Shown: positions 1 through 8,515 of the stretch, one piece after another | Layout of the letters: each line of letters begins with the position of its first letter | Numbering within the stretch: the stretch's first letter is position 1 | From: JBBQVS01 sp038211295 | Lineage (GTDB): Bacteria; Chloroflexota; Ktedonobacteria; Ktedonobacterales; Ktedonobacteraceae | Length of the DNA stretch: 64,000 bases | Direction: 5' to 3' | Assembly (NCBI GenBank): GCA_038211295.1 | Contig: JBBQVS010000004.1 | Coordinates: forward strand, 49,088-113,087 | Program-made: the position numbers and the translations under genes | The notes under the pieces: generated by a model | Seen by the model: only the letters and a program-made list of their open reading frames with translations | What the model was told of the DNA's origin: nothing | Database searches by the model: none

Positions 1-259
1 TATCCAGTTCGCCATCAAATAGTTTGCTTGCCTCGGCGAACGCAGCGTCAAGCTGGGCATCGTCCTGCACGTCACAGGAAATAACGGGCGTATTGGGAAT
101 TTTCGCCGCGAGGTCACGCACGTACTTTTCCATACGATCCTGATATGCGAGAATGATTTGAGCACCTTCTGCCGCGAGTGCCTGAGCAATCGCCCAACCG
201 ATAGAGCGATGATTAGCGACTCCAAAAATAAGGGCTTTTTTACCTTCTAATAAAGGCAT
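1..259 (-). CDS. fabI: Enoyl-ACP reductase (FabI), C-terminus beyond window
   Basis: This is the N-terminal 86 residues of an NAD(P)H-dependent enoyl-ACP reductase, which performs the last reduction of each fatty-acid elongation cycle in the cytoplasm. The start region reads MPLLEGKKALIFGVANHRS, the FabI form of the Rossmann glycine motif (GVANHRSIG), followed by GWAIAQALAAEGA and the CDVQDD segment around the adenine pocket. An AGGAGA ribosome site lies just upstream of the ATG. The catalytic Tyr/Lys lie outside the window. The N-terminal motif separates FabI from ordinary SDRs such as FabG, so the call is good despite truncation. Confidence 0.88.
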   Translation of the reverse strand, partial: MPLLEGKKALIFGVANHRSIGWAIAQALAAEGAQIILAYQDRMEKYVRDLAAKIPNTPVISCDVQDDAQLDAAFAEASKLFDGELD

Positions 260-299
260 AGATTTTCTCCTTCAAAGTGATTTCCGCGAGTTTCTCTGT

Positions 300-653
300 C
301 TAGCGTTCGATTGGATAGCGACGCCCAACCCAACCATTCATACCATTGGCGAGATTGTATACTTTGGTGAGACCAGATACAAGTGCGATCTCCGAAGCGT
401 TCGAGCTGCGCTGTCCAGAGGCACAGACGAAGATAACATCTTCATCAGGTGGCAGTTTCAGGTTTTTGAGGGCTTTTCCAAAGCTGTAAATGCCGTCAAT
501 CGTCACCAGTTCCGCCTCAGCGATATGCCCACGATGCCATTCTTCCGACGTGCGTACATCTATGACACGTGTTCCAGAGTCTATCATGCGTTTGGCTTCA
601 TCGGTGCCAATGGTGATGTAAGGTAGGGCTTCTTCCAGATCGTCATGTAGCAT
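300..653 (-). CDS. Single-domain rhodanese (sulfurtransferase) protein
   Basis: A stand-alone rhodanese domain of about 117 residues. The core VIDVRTSEEWHRGHI is the classic entry motif, and the active-site loop is VCASGQRSS, whose Cys would carry the persulfide. The length fits a single-domain GlpE/PspE-like protein acting in the cytoplasm, since no signal peptide is seen. An in-frame GTG at 674 and an ATG at 662 also exist, but AAGGAGAG overlaps them; the ATG at 653 has better spacing from it and is used here. It lies just downstream of a small gene on the same strand and about 40 bp upstream of fabI, so the three may be cotranscribed. The physiological sulfur acceptor is unknown. Confidence 0.82.
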   Translation of the reverse strand: MLHDDLEEALPYITIGTDEAKRMIDSGTRVIDVRTSEEWHRGHIAEAELVTIDGIYSFGKALKNLKLPPDEDVIFVCASGQRSSNASEIALVSGLTKVYNLANGMNGWVGRRYPIER

Positions 654-675
654 GTCTACCATCTCTCCTTGCACA

Positions 676-924
676 TTATGCTTTCTGTGCCTTTGTGTAT
701 TCTTCCAACCAGATGCGCCCCAACATTGTTGGGGCGATCATGTATTCATCGCCTACAAAGTTCATTGTAATGAAACCTTGATCTTCCATTTCGCGGAAGT
801 CGGCAGTAATGAGGTAGTGAGTGCGAAGGATACGGGTGAGGTCGCTCTCCGGCAACTGCTTCCAGTCCGCTAAAATAGTAAGGATAGCAGCATATCTAGG
901 GCTACCATCATCAACCGCTCGCAT
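676..924 (-). CDS. Small hypothetical protein, possible winged-helix fold
   Basis: An 82-residue soluble protein that I do not recognise by name. The sequence YAAILTILADWKQLPESDLTRILRTHYLITADFREMEDQGFI followed by a short beta-like segment and IWLEEY would suit a compact winged-helix domain, with helix-turn-helix then a wing, but the match is only by general pattern. It ends at the first bases of the rhodanese gene region, so translation of the two is probably coupled. It could be a small regulator of the rhodanese-fabI group, or a structural partner; no DNA-binding residues can be singled out. Confidence 0.55.
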   Translation of the reverse strand: MRAVDDGSPRYAAILTILADWKQLPESDLTRILRTHYLITADFREMEDQGFITMNFVGDEYMIAPTMLGRIWLEEYTKAQKA

Positions 925-1064
925 GTGTCTACCTCGTGTTTCCCCTGGTGTTTAGTGGCGTTATTACGTTGCCCCATTATAGCACAACATCTTATGGCTT
1001 CTGTCTGAAACTTCGTGTGATAGAATCGGAGGCAGAGACACCAGAGTAAAAAGGGGAATTACGT

Positions 1065-2360
1065 ATGCATGAGGACGCGCAACCGCCGACACGCAGTATT
1101 TCTGCGAGTACGCTTATTCGCAACATCGGGCAGCTTGTGACAATGGCACAACAACCGATAGTCGGCGCGAGTGGACAGCTACAAGTGCTTACACATGCTG
1201 CGATTGCAGTTGACAAAGGAACTATTGTCTGGCTTGGCCCTGATACCGCCGTAGACGAGCTATTTCTTCAAAATCCGAATACCATTACCGTTATTGACGC
1301 TCATGGCGTGGTGCTCACACCGGGCTTTGTCGATTCGCACACACATCTAGTCTTCGCGGGAGATCGGGCGGAAGAGTTTCATCTGCGACGCAGTGGTGTC
1401 AGTTATGGAAGCCTTCTGGCACAGGGGCGCGGCATTTTGACGACAATGAATGCTACTCGTAGTGCTACTATAAACGTGTTGCTGGCGTTGGCACAAACAA
1501 GGCTTGAGACGATGCGTGGCGTTGGCACAACTACCGTCGAGATTAAAACCGGCTATGGTTTGAATATGGAGGCGGAGGCGACGTGTCTGCGTGTTATTCA
1601 AGAACTGCAAGCCCGGACGACGATACGTATTGTGCCAACGTTTCTTGGTGCTCATAGCGTGCCGCCCGAATACAAGGCCAGCAGGGAGAGCTATATAGCT
1701 TTACTTGTCGAGGAAATGCTGCCCCGCTTCAGAGAGCAGGCGCGTTTCTGTGATGTTTTCTGTGAACGTGAAGCCTTCACATTAGAGGAGAGCCGACGAG
1801 TTCTCACGTGCGCTAAAGGATTGGGTTATGCCTTGAAAGTACACGCGGATCAGTTAAGCCCATCTGGTGGCGCGAGACTTGCGGCAGAACTACACGCGGT
1901 CTCCGCCGACCATCTTGACTATGCAACCGATGCCGACCTCGACGCTTTGCACGATGCGGGTGTTGTCGCGACACTGCTACCGGGTTGCTCTTATACCTTG
2001 CGAAGTCCCTATCCTGTCGCACGTCGCTATCTCGATCATGGCCTGACCGTCGCGCTGGCAACAGACTTCAATCCGGGGACCTCATACTGCGAAAGCATGC
2101 AGATGATACTTGGGTTAGCGATGGCGGAAATGGGCATGACACTCGAAGAGGCACTACTCGCGGCGACGATTAACGGGGCGAAAGCTCTGGCGTTACAGGA
2201 GCAGGTTGGAAGTCTTGAAGTTGGTAAACGCTGCGAAGTCGCGTTCTGGTCTATTCGTGACTATCGTGAAATTGGCTATCACTTTGGCGTCAATCTTATA
2301 CAATCGGTTTTAGTTATTGACGAGCCACTACTTCCTTTTGGAAGTCTATGTTTCACGTGA
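1065..2360 (+). CDS. hutI: Imidazolonepropionase (HutI)
   Basis: Hydrolyses 4-imidazolone-5-propanoate to N-formimidoyl-L-glutamate, the third step of histidine breakdown. It is an amidohydrolase-fold metalloenzyme of 431 residues, slightly longer than the usual 400-420. Visible motifs are the metal-binding DSHTHLVFAGDR, the substrate-loop TTVEIKTGYGL, VHADQLSPSGG, SADHLDY and ATDFNPGTSY, the last giving the metal-ligand Asp. The ATG at 1065 follows a GGGGAA ribosome site. hutH lies one gene downstream, which supports the pathway; hutU is not in the window. Its stop codon TGA lies inside a perfect parS palindrome. Confidence 0.95.
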   Translation: MHEDAQPPTRSISASTLIRNIGQLVTMAQQPIVGASGQLQVLTHAAIAVDKGTIVWLGPDTAVDELFLQNPNTITVIDAHGVVLTPGFVDSHTHLVFAGDRAEEFHLRRSGVSYGSLLAQGRGILTTMNATRSATINVLLALAQTRLETMRGVGTTTVEIKTGYGLNMEAEATCLRVIQELQARTTIRIVPTFLGAHSVPPEYKASRESYIALLVEEMLPRFREQARFCDVFCEREAFTLEESRRVLTCAKGLGYALKVHADQLSPSGGARLAAELHAVSADHLDYATDADLDALHDAGVVATLLPGCSYTLRSPYPVARRYLDHGLTVALATDFNPGTSYCESMQMILGLAMAEMGMTLEEALLAATINGAKALALQEQVGSLEVGKRCEVAFWSIRDYREIGYHFGVNLIQSVLVIDEPLLPFGSLCFT

Positions 2361-2364
2361 AACA
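2349..2364. promoter_or_regulatory. parS site 1 (perfect ParB-binding palindrome)
   Basis: TGTTTCACGTGAAACA is an exact match to the bacterial chromosomal parS consensus bound by ParB. It overlaps the end of hutI, so the site itself encodes the last residues (Cys-Phe-Thr) and the stop codon. It is the only fully canonical copy of the eight found between 2.3 and 7.5 kb. Confidence 0.9.
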
Positions 2365-2385
2365 GTGATAGAGGATTAGCGAAAA

Positions 2386-3258
2386 ATGCAGGAACAACAA
2401 TTTGTTGTTGATCTTCTCACAACACTACAGAAGGAACGCTTTAGCTTGCCTGCCTGGGGCCGTTTTCTCGTTCGTTCGTGGCACATGGCGAAGAAAACCG
2501 CCACCGCTAACTCTACGCTCACGCACTCCTGGCAACAAGTAACGACACTCATGATTATGCTTATGGCAGGCATTTGTTGCACCGCGAGCGTTTTTGAAGG
2601 CCCTATCACACTGCTTCGTTTGCTCCCTGGTTTTATCTGCTGTGTGGTATGGCAGCAGAGTGATCTTTTCTGGCATCTTGGGTTGCACCGTCGAACCGAT
2701 ACGGGCGAGCTTTTGCCAACAATAGGACTTGCGAATACGCTTACAGGATTACGTGGTCTAGGCGCGGCATTTCTGCTAGGCAGACTCGTTGGTGGAGTAA
2801 GCACTCCAGTATGGCTAGCCCTACTCGTGTTTGTGGTCGGAGTGCTAACAGACATTCTGGACGGGTGGGTAGCGCGTAGTACGAAGACGCAGAGCAAACT
2901 TGGTCAAATCATCGATGGAGAAGCCGACTTTTGCCTGTACCTTGCGCTGAGCATAATTCTTGTACAGAATGCTATTCTTCCTCTCTGGTTGGCACTTATT
3001 CTAGTGGCACGCTTTTTTGTACCACTGCTCGCGGCACTTATAAGTTATTTTCTCTTCGCTACTCCCGTTCGCTTTGGCTCGACACTCTGGGGAAAAGGCG
3101 CGGGCGTGGCGCAATGTTTGTATTTTTTCGTGTTGCTGGCACCCGCGCAACTCGCACGTATAACGCAGATTGTAAACATGCCGTTTCTTATATTGACGAT
3201 TGTACTCACGCTTGTCGCGCCTCTTGCTCAACTCGCAAAACACAGCGATAGGCATTGA
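2386..3258 (+). CDS. CDP-alcohol phosphatidyltransferase family membrane protein
   Basis: An integral membrane enzyme of 290 residues of the CDP-alcohol phosphotransferase family, which joins a CDP-linked lipid to an alcohol in phospholipid synthesis. The family signature DG-x2-AR-x8-G-x3-D-x3-D is present, spread over DILDGWVARST, the following KLGQIIDGEAD and its last Asp. Hydrophobic segments lie before and after it, about six to eight in all. The first 60 residues are polar and cytoplasmic-looking. The alcohol substrate (glycerol-phosphate, inositol-phosphate, serine or other) cannot be told from sequence. It sits between hutI and hutH without an obvious metabolic link to histidine. Confidence 0.8.
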   Translation: MQEQQFVVDLLTTLQKERFSLPAWGRFLVRSWHMAKKTATANSTLTHSWQQVTTLMIMLMAGICCTASVFEGPITLLRLLPGFICCVVWQQSDLFWHLGLHRRTDTGELLPTIGLANTLTGLRGLGAAFLLGRLVGGVSTPVWLALLVFVVGVLTDILDGWVARSTKTQSKLGQIIDGEADFCLYLALSIILVQNAILPLWLALILVARFFVPLLAALISYFLFATPVRFGSTLWGKGAGVAQCLYFFVLLAPAQLARITQIVNMPFLILTIVLTLVAPLAQLAKHSDRH

Positions 3259-3267
3259 GCCTTCCAA

Positions 3268-3283
3268 TGTTTCACATGAAACA
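3268..3283. promoter_or_regulatory. parS-like site 2
   Basis: TGTTTCACATGAAACA, one base from the perfect parS palindrome (central CG to CA). It lies just after the stop of the phosphotransferase gene, 24 bp before site 3. Confidence 0.75.
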
Positions 3284-3307
3284 TTCATGGTTTCTTTGGC
3301 ATTTCGA

Positions 3308-3323
3308 TGTTTCACATGAAACA
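3308..3323. promoter_or_regulatory. parS-like site 3
   Basis: TGTTTCACATGAAACA, identical to site 2. Flanking bases extend the symmetry (CGA before, TCG after). It lies upstream of hutH, so ParB spreading from here could influence that promoter. Confidence 0.75.
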
Positions 3324-3404
3324 TCGAAAGATGTTGCGTACACCGTCTCTGTGTTAAGGATGTGTTAGTATATGGGCAATGATGGTCAGAAAGGAGTCTT
3401 CACG

Positions 3405-4931
3405 ATGAAGGCTATGTTTTCACAAAATACGATACTTAATGGTCAAGAGCTTACAAGCGGTGACGTTCTCGCGGTTGCACGGCACTACGCACCCGTAACA
3501 CTTGGATCAGAGGCCGTTCAACTTATACAAACGGCACGCGCTGTTATCGAGACAATCGCGGGGCAAGGAAAGAAAGTCTACGGAGTGACAACGGGTTTTG
3601 GACACTTGAGTAGTGTACGCATTCCACAGGAGCAACTAGTAGACCTGCAACACAATCTGCTACGTAGTCACGCGGCGGGTGTGGGTGCGCCACTGCAAGA
3701 AGAGATCACGCGAGCGATGATGCTGCTACTAGCCGCGAGTCTTGCGCGTGGTCACTCTGGTGTACGCGTCGAGGTCGTACAGTTACTGCTCGCGCTCCTC
3801 AACGCACGCGTCTATCCGTACATTCCCTCGCGCGGCTCTGTAGGGGCAAGCGGTGATCTTGCTCCACTGGCACACCTCGGCCTCCTGCTGGTTGGCGAAG
3901 GGGAAGCTTTTATGGATGGTCGGCGCACCTCGGGGGCAAAGATATTGCAGCAAATGGGGCTAGCTCCTTTACGTTTGCAGGCCAAAGAGGGGCTTGCGCT
4001 TATCAATGGCACGCATCTTATGGAAGCAATCGCAATCCTGGCACTTGAGGATGCGCGTAGTCTTGTAGAGACGGCTGAGGTCGCGTGCGCTATGAGTATT
4101 GAGGCATTGCTGGGTAGCCATGTTCCGCTCGACGCCCGTATTCATGAGCGGCGCGGACAGGTCGGGCAACAGGTCAGCGCGGCCCATTTACGCACGCTGG
4201 TACGTGAAAGCGAGATATGTGAGAGTCATCGCGACTGTCCGCGAGTGCAAGACCCGTACACGTTGCGTTGCGCCCCGCAGGTTTTCGGTGCCATTCGTGA
4301 CGCGCTTGAATATTGTAAAAACATATTCGAGCGTGAGTTGGGAGCGGTCACAGATAATCCACTGGTGTTTCCAGAGGAGAACGATGTGCTTAGTGGCGGG
4401 AATTTTCACGGGCAACCGCTAGCTCTAGCCCTCGATATGATGGCGATTGCGCTCGCGCAACTAGCAAGTTTTTCTGAGCGGCGCATCTACGACATGATGG
4501 GGCCACGCGAGTGGGATAAGGGTGGCGCACCTCTTTTCCTCACTCCAAATCCTGGCCTCAACTCTGGTCTGATGATTACGCAGTACACGGCGGCGGCCCT
4601 CGTCAATGAGATAAAAATATTGGCACATCCTGCCAGCATTGACTCTATTCCAACCTCAGCGGGTATGGAAGATTTTGTCAGCATGGGCGTGACGAGTGCC
4701 CACAAACTCTTGCAGGTGCTTGAGCAGGCACAACAGGTTGTAGCGATTGAGCTACTTTGCGCGGCTCAGATGCTAGAGTTTCGCAAGCCGCTCCGTCCTG
4801 GCATCGGCGTACATAATGCATACACGCATGTACGCACACTGGTTACACCGCTACAGGAGGATCGCGTTCTCTCTACCGATATGGCAACGCTCGCGCAAGC
4901 GGTTAAAGATGGCGTTTTTGTCGATGCCTGA
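3405..4931 (+). CDS. hutH: Histidine ammonia-lyase (HutH)
   Basis: Removes ammonia from L-histidine to give urocanate, the first step of histidine degradation. The tell-tale sequence GSVGASGDLAPLAHL contains the Ala-Ser-Gly that cyclises into the MIO electrophile, and the N-terminal VYGVTTGFGHLSSV carries the catalytic Tyr loop. The start at 3405 has AAGGAG eight bases upstream and gives 508 residues, the normal family length; an upstream in-frame ATG at 3372 lacks a ribosome site. Two parS-like palindromes precede the gene and two follow it. With hutI upstream this forms a partial hut locus, not a tight operon. Confidence 0.95.
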   Translation: MKAMFSQNTILNGQELTSGDVLAVARHYAPVTLGSEAVQLIQTARAVIETIAGQGKKVYGVTTGFGHLSSVRIPQEQLVDLQHNLLRSHAAGVGAPLQEEITRAMMLLLAASLARGHSGVRVEVVQLLLALLNARVYPYIPSRGSVGASGDLAPLAHLGLLLVGEGEAFMDGRRTSGAKILQQMGLAPLRLQAKEGLALINGTHLMEAIAILALEDARSLVETAEVACAMSIEALLGSHVPLDARIHERRGQVGQQVSAAHLRTLVRESEICESHRDCPRVQDPYTLRCAPQVFGAIRDALEYCKNIFERELGAVTDNPLVFPEENDVLSGGNFHGQPLALALDMMAIALAQLASFSERRIYDMMGPREWDKGGAPLFLTPNPGLNSGLMITQYTAAALVNEIKILAHPASIDSIPTSAGMEDFVSMGVTSAHKLLQVLEQAQQVVAIELLCAAQMLEFRKPLRPGIGVHNAYTHVRTLVTPLQEDRVLSTDMATLAQAVKDGVFVDA

Positions 4932-4937
4932 TAGCAA

Positions 4938-4953
4938 TGTTTCACATGAAACA
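4938..4953. promoter_or_regulatory. parS-like site 4
   Basis: TGTTTCACATGAAACA within a longer dyad (AGCAA/TTGCT around it), located between the convergent hutH and SDR genes. The larger dyad could also serve as a terminator stem. Confidence 0.75.
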
Positions 4954-4972
4954 TTGCTATCAGTTGTTTCTA

Positions 4973-4988
4973 TGTTTCATGTGAAACA
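4973..4988. promoter_or_regulatory. parS-like site 5
   Basis: TGTTTCATGTGAAACA, the same motif in the opposite orientation, ending immediately beside the stop codon of the SDR gene. Confidence 0.75.
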
Positions 4989-5735
4989 TTAGCGCATCAC
5001 CTGACCTCCATTTACGGGGATAACTTGTCCAGTGATATAGGTGGCAGCGGGCGATGCGAGGAAAAGCGCGATATTCAGCACGTCCTGCGCGGTTCCCCAG
5101 CGTTGCATCGGTACGTCGCGCACAAGCTTTTGCTGAGTGGCTGGCGAAAGCTGGCGCGACCACTCGTTCTCGATCCACCCTGCTGCTATACAATTGACAC
5201 GGATACGGGGCGCGAACTCAAGCGCGAGGCAACGCGTTAGGGAGAGAATCGCGCCCTTGCTCATCGCATACAATTGGCTCGTGAGACCTATGCCACCAGA
5301 GAGCGCACCATCCCAACCGAGCATAAGCATACACCCATTGTCATGCATAAACGTTTCGGCAAGGCGCGAACATTGCCACGCGCCGCGCACATCGACTGCC
5401 ATCATGCGCTCGAACTGTTCGAGTGCGCTCATACCTTGTGTCTCTTTTGTATTTGCACTCACACCGGCGTTATTTATCCATATGTCAAATCCTCCCAGTA
5501 TGCTATGGGCTGCGCCAACGAACCGAGTCACCTGTTCAGGTTCGCCCAAATTGGCCTGTAACATTGTTGCTTTTCCTCCATACGCGGTTATCTCAGCGAC
5601 GACCTCCTCGGCACCTTGTTGCGAGTGGGCATAATGAACAAGCACCGTCGCCCCCTGTTCCGCGAAGCCAAGCGCGAGAGTACGTCCGATACCGCGTCCC
5701 GCGCCTGTTATAACAACCGTCTTATTCTTGAACAT
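4989..5735 (-). CDS. Short-chain dehydrogenase/reductase lacking the usual catalytic Ser
   Basis: A 248-residue cytoplasmic SDR with Rossmann motif TGAGRGIGR near residues 10-18, the NNAG motif at about 88-91, and catalytic YAMSK at 156-160. It also has the C-terminal ITGQVIPVNGGQ common to FabG-like enzymes. In place of the usual ISS stretch, the sequence is LMLGWDGALSGG, so the catalytic Ser is not where expected. The ATG at 5735 has AAAGGAG upstream; a longer reading frame to 5801 would run through parS site 6 and is rejected. Its substrate is unknown. It is convergent with hutH and divergent from the aminotransferase. Confidence 0.85.
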   Translation of the reverse strand: MFKNKTVVITGAGRGIGRTLALGFAEQGATVLVHYAHSQQGAEEVVAEITAYGGKATMLQANLGEPEQVTRFVGAAHSILGGFDIWINNAGVSANTKETQGMSALEQFERMMAVDVRGAWQCSRLAETFMHDNGCMLMLGWDGALSGGIGLTSQLYAMSKGAILSLTRCLALEFAPRIRVNCIAAGWIENEWSRQLSPATQQKLVRDVPMQRWGTAQDVLNIALFLASPAATYITGQVIPVNGGQVMR

Positions 5736-5753
5736 AGCAGCTCCTTTTGAAAA

Positions 5754-5769
5754 TGTTTCACGTGAAACG
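5754..5769. promoter_or_regulatory. parS-like site 6
   Basis: TGTTTCACGTGAAACG, canonical core with one changed end base. It lies in the 5' region of the SDR gene, between divergent promoters. Confidence 0.75.
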
Positions 5770-5893
5770 TTGCGAGAGAAATATTGTCGCGGCCCTCTCA
5801 ATGTGCTACACTGGCAAAGGCGACGGTTTCAACGATGTGCTGTCGTTGAGTGAGCTTACGCCATGACGCGCGTATACGAAGGGAGCATACACG

Positions 5894-7339
5894 GTGATTA
5901 CCCATGAGGACTCTTTACCCTCTTCCCCCTCTACCTCTGCTGAATATCATACGCTACTGCAACAGTTACGGCACACTATTCTGGTTCGCTATCGTCCCCA
6001 TCTTCTTGAAGGCCCTGGCCCAATTCGTGTAATGGCCCGCATGGTTGCCGAACTTGAGGCGGTATGTCGTGAGCAGCATATTCCAGAAAGCATCATGCAG
6101 GCAGAAATTGTCAATCGAACAATAGGGGATATCAATTTACGCCTAATCACAGAGTGCGAGGGCGAGGCGGGCGGCACTGGTGATTATCGTTTGCTCGCGG
6201 ACGAACTGGGAGTCGCGCTTCCCAATGAACAGGTAAACGGCGACACTGTGACTGGTGCGACCTATCTCTGGCTCCGTGAGCAGATGATGGAATGCGAGCG
6301 TTTGTTGTTGAGTAGGCAGGTTGACCCCCGTATGTATGATATCTATGGTGTGGGCAACGCACTCTTGCGTGAACGGCTCGCGCAAGAGATGCAACAATGG
6401 GGCTTGCCGATTGGCAAAGAGCATGTGGCGGCAAGTCTCGGCGCGATGGATGGCATCGATAAGGTACTACGTGGTCTGCATATGCTCCGCAAGGACGCGA
6501 CTACTGCCGAAGTTGGGATACTTTTTCCCACGCCTGGTTTTGGTGTCCCCGAATGGCAGGCTCGCTCGTATGGCTACCGTCTTCACCACTTCGCAACATC
6601 GCGGGAAAACAATTTCAAACTCACGGCGTCCCAGCTTGACACACTGCTGCATCAGCAACGAGATATTTTTGTGTTTTACCTTACGCTGACAAACAACCCT
6701 ACCGCGTTCGCATACACGGTGGATGAACTGAACGCGCTACACGCTGTTTTAGCAAGTCATAGAGAGATGGGTCACGAGGTCTACATACTCGCGGATCTCG
6801 CGTATATTGGCACGGGCAATCCTGCTGCTGATCGCGCACGCATGGCGACATTTATACCGTTGGAAGTTTCGCGCCATACCATCTTTGTCAGCAGTTTCTC
6901 GAAGACACACAGTCTGACAGGCGAACGTTTTGGATGGGTGACGATGGGCGACCCCGCGCTTATGCCGCTTCTCGCTCCTTGTTGGACAAACACAATGGCG
7001 TCGTTGCCGGGAGAGTGGCAGTTGCGTTTCATGGCATACCTACGTTTGTTCGACACACGGCCCTGGCTCGCCGAAAAACTGCGGGCGTTTTATCGGTTGC
7101 GCCGCCACCGTTTTATCGAGCAGTTACGCCGTATCGATACGGCACAGCACCTCTTTAAAAATATCTATCTCGACGACGACGCCACCGTCTATAACTGGAG
7201 TCAGCTACAAACAGGTGAGGACGCATTCTCGCTCTTTGAAAAGACCGGCATCGCAGGTGTTCCGGGTTCCGGCTTTGGCTATAGCGACGAGTACATTCGT
7301 TTCTCGATTGGCGTCATTCCTATCCCACAACCTTGCTAG
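5894..7339 (+). CDS. PLP-dependent aminotransferase, class I/II
   Basis: A fold-type I PLP enzyme of 481 residues. The PLP-binding Lys is in SSFSKTHSLTGERFGW, and the Asn/Asp/Tyr region appears as LTLTNNPTAFAY and ILADLAYIG. An extra helical N-terminal segment of about 130 residues makes it longer than a typical 390-400 residue aminotransferase. Translation probably begins at a GTG preceded by AAGGGAG. The amino-acid substrate cannot be deduced. It is divergent from the SDR gene and is followed by two parS-like sites. Confidence 0.82.
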   Translation: MITHEDSLPSSPSTSAEYHTLLQQLRHTILVRYRPHLLEGPGPIRVMARMVAELEAVCREQHIPESIMQAEIVNRTIGDINLRLITECEGEAGGTGDYRLLADELGVALPNEQVNGDTVTGATYLWLREQMMECERLLLSRQVDPRMYDIYGVGNALLRERLAQEMQQWGLPIGKEHVAASLGAMDGIDKVLRGLHMLRKDATTAEVGILFPTPGFGVPEWQARSYGYRLHHFATSRENNFKLTASQLDTLLHQQRDIFVFYLTLTNNPTAFAYTVDELNALHAVLASHREMGHEVYILADLAYIGTGNPAADRARMATFIPLEVSRHTIFVSSFSKTHSLTGERFGWVTMGDPALMPLLAPCWTNTMASLPGEWQLRFMAYLRLFDTRPWLAEKLRAFYRLRRHRFIEQLRRIDTAQHLFKNIYLDDDATVYNWSQLQTGEDAFSLFEKTGIAGVPGSGFGYSDEYIRFSIGVIPIPQPC

Positions 7340-7394
7340 TTGCGTGACCACATGATACGCTTAGGGTGTCTTCGACAAGATGCTCTGACGGGAA

Positions 7395-7410
7395 TGTTTC
7401 ATGTGAAACA
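7395..7410. promoter_or_regulatory. parS-like site 7
   Basis: TGTTTCATGTGAAACA in the gap between the aminotransferase and gap genes. Confidence 0.75.
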
Positions 7411-7442
7411 TTGTTGTTCAGGGTCATGAGATACATCATCAA

Positions 7443-7458
7443 TGTTTCATGTGAAACA
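7443..7458. promoter_or_regulatory. parS-like site 8
   Basis: TGTTTCATGTGAAACA, 32 bp after site 7 and 41 bp before the gap start codon. It is the rightmost copy I found. Confidence 0.75.
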
Positions 7459-7499
7459 TTCGGTAGTGCGGTTCAACACAATAGGATAGGAGCAATCAT

Positions 7500-8513
7500 A
7501 TGACCATTCGTGTAGGCATCAATGGCTTTGGCCGTATCGGACGACAGTCGATGAAGGCAATTCTTGAACGTCATCCGAACGATATCGAGGTTGTCGCCAT
7601 CAACGATTTGACCGACACACAGACAAACGCGCACCTACTCAAGTACGACTCGACCTATGGGCGTTTCCCTGGAGAGGTCGAGGCGACGCCAGAGGCGTTA
7701 GTTGTCAATGGACACAAGATCAAAGTTATTTCGCAGCGCGACCCCGCGCAAATTCCCTGGGGCGACCTCGGTGTACAACTCGTGATCGAGTCCACTGGCT
7801 TTTTCACCGATGCCGATAAAGCGGCGGCACATCTACGCGGCGGCGCGAAGAAGGTTATCATCTCAGCACCCGCGAAGGGAGAAGATATCACCATTGTACT
7901 TGGTGTGAACGAGAATACCTATGATGCCACCAAACACAATATTATTTCTAACGCGTCCTGTACCACTAACTGTCTCGCTCCCACAGCGAAGATACTGAAC
8001 GATACGTTCGGCATCGAGCATGGCCTGATGAATACCATCCACTCGTATACCAACGATCAGCGCATTCTCGATCAGGTACACAAAGACCTGCGCCGCGCTC
8101 GTACCGCCGGCGCGAACATCATTCCGACATCGACGGGAGCCGCACGTGCACTCGCGTTGGTCATTCCAGAACTTAAAGGCCGCTTCGATGGTATGTCCTT
8201 ACGTGTACCAACCGTTACCGTTTCGGTGGTTGACTTTGTAGCGACGGTTCGTAAAGAAGCAACACGCGACAGCATCAACGCCGCGTTCAAGGAAGCGGCG
8301 GACGGCCCACTCAAGGGCATCCTCGCTATCAATGAGGAGCCACTGGTCTCGACGGATTATCGCGGCGACTCCCATTCGGCGATTGTTGACGGGCTTTCGA
8401 CAATGGTACTTGGCAACAACATGGTCAAAGTCATTGCCTGGTACGACAATGAGTGGGGCTATTCCAGTCGTGTCGCTGACCTCGCGCACTTCATCGGGCA
8501 AAAAGGTTTCTAA
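7500..8513 (+). CDS. gap: Glyceraldehyde-3-phosphate dehydrogenase, type I
   Basis: Converts glyceraldehyde-3-phosphate, phosphate and NAD to 1,3-bisphosphoglycerate. At 337 residues it is normal length. The start TIRVGINGFGRIGR is the NAD-binding motif, NDLTD follows the second strand, the catalytic cysteine lies in SNASCTTNCLAP, and HSYTNDQ and WYDNEWGYSSR are further signatures. It is the first gene of a compact gap-pgk-tpiA run; pgk starts two bases after its stop, so the two are surely cotranscribed. AGGAGC precedes the ATG. Two parS-like palindromes lie in the leader. Confidence 0.97.
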   Translation: MTIRVGINGFGRIGRQSMKAILERHPNDIEVVAINDLTDTQTNAHLLKYDSTYGRFPGEVEATPEALVVNGHKIKVISQRDPAQIPWGDLGVQLVIESTGFFTDADKAAAHLRGGAKKVIISAPAKGEDITIVLGVNENTYDATKHNIISNASCTTNCLAPTAKILNDTFGIEHGLMNTIHSYTNDQRILDQVHKDLRRARTAGANIIPTSTGAARALALVIPELKGRFDGMSLRVPTVTVSVVDFVATVRKEATRDSINAAFKEAADGPLKGILAINEEPLVSTDYRGDSHSAIVDGLSTMVLGNNMVKVIAWYDNEWGYSSRVADLAHFIGQKGF

Positions 8514-8515
8514 TA

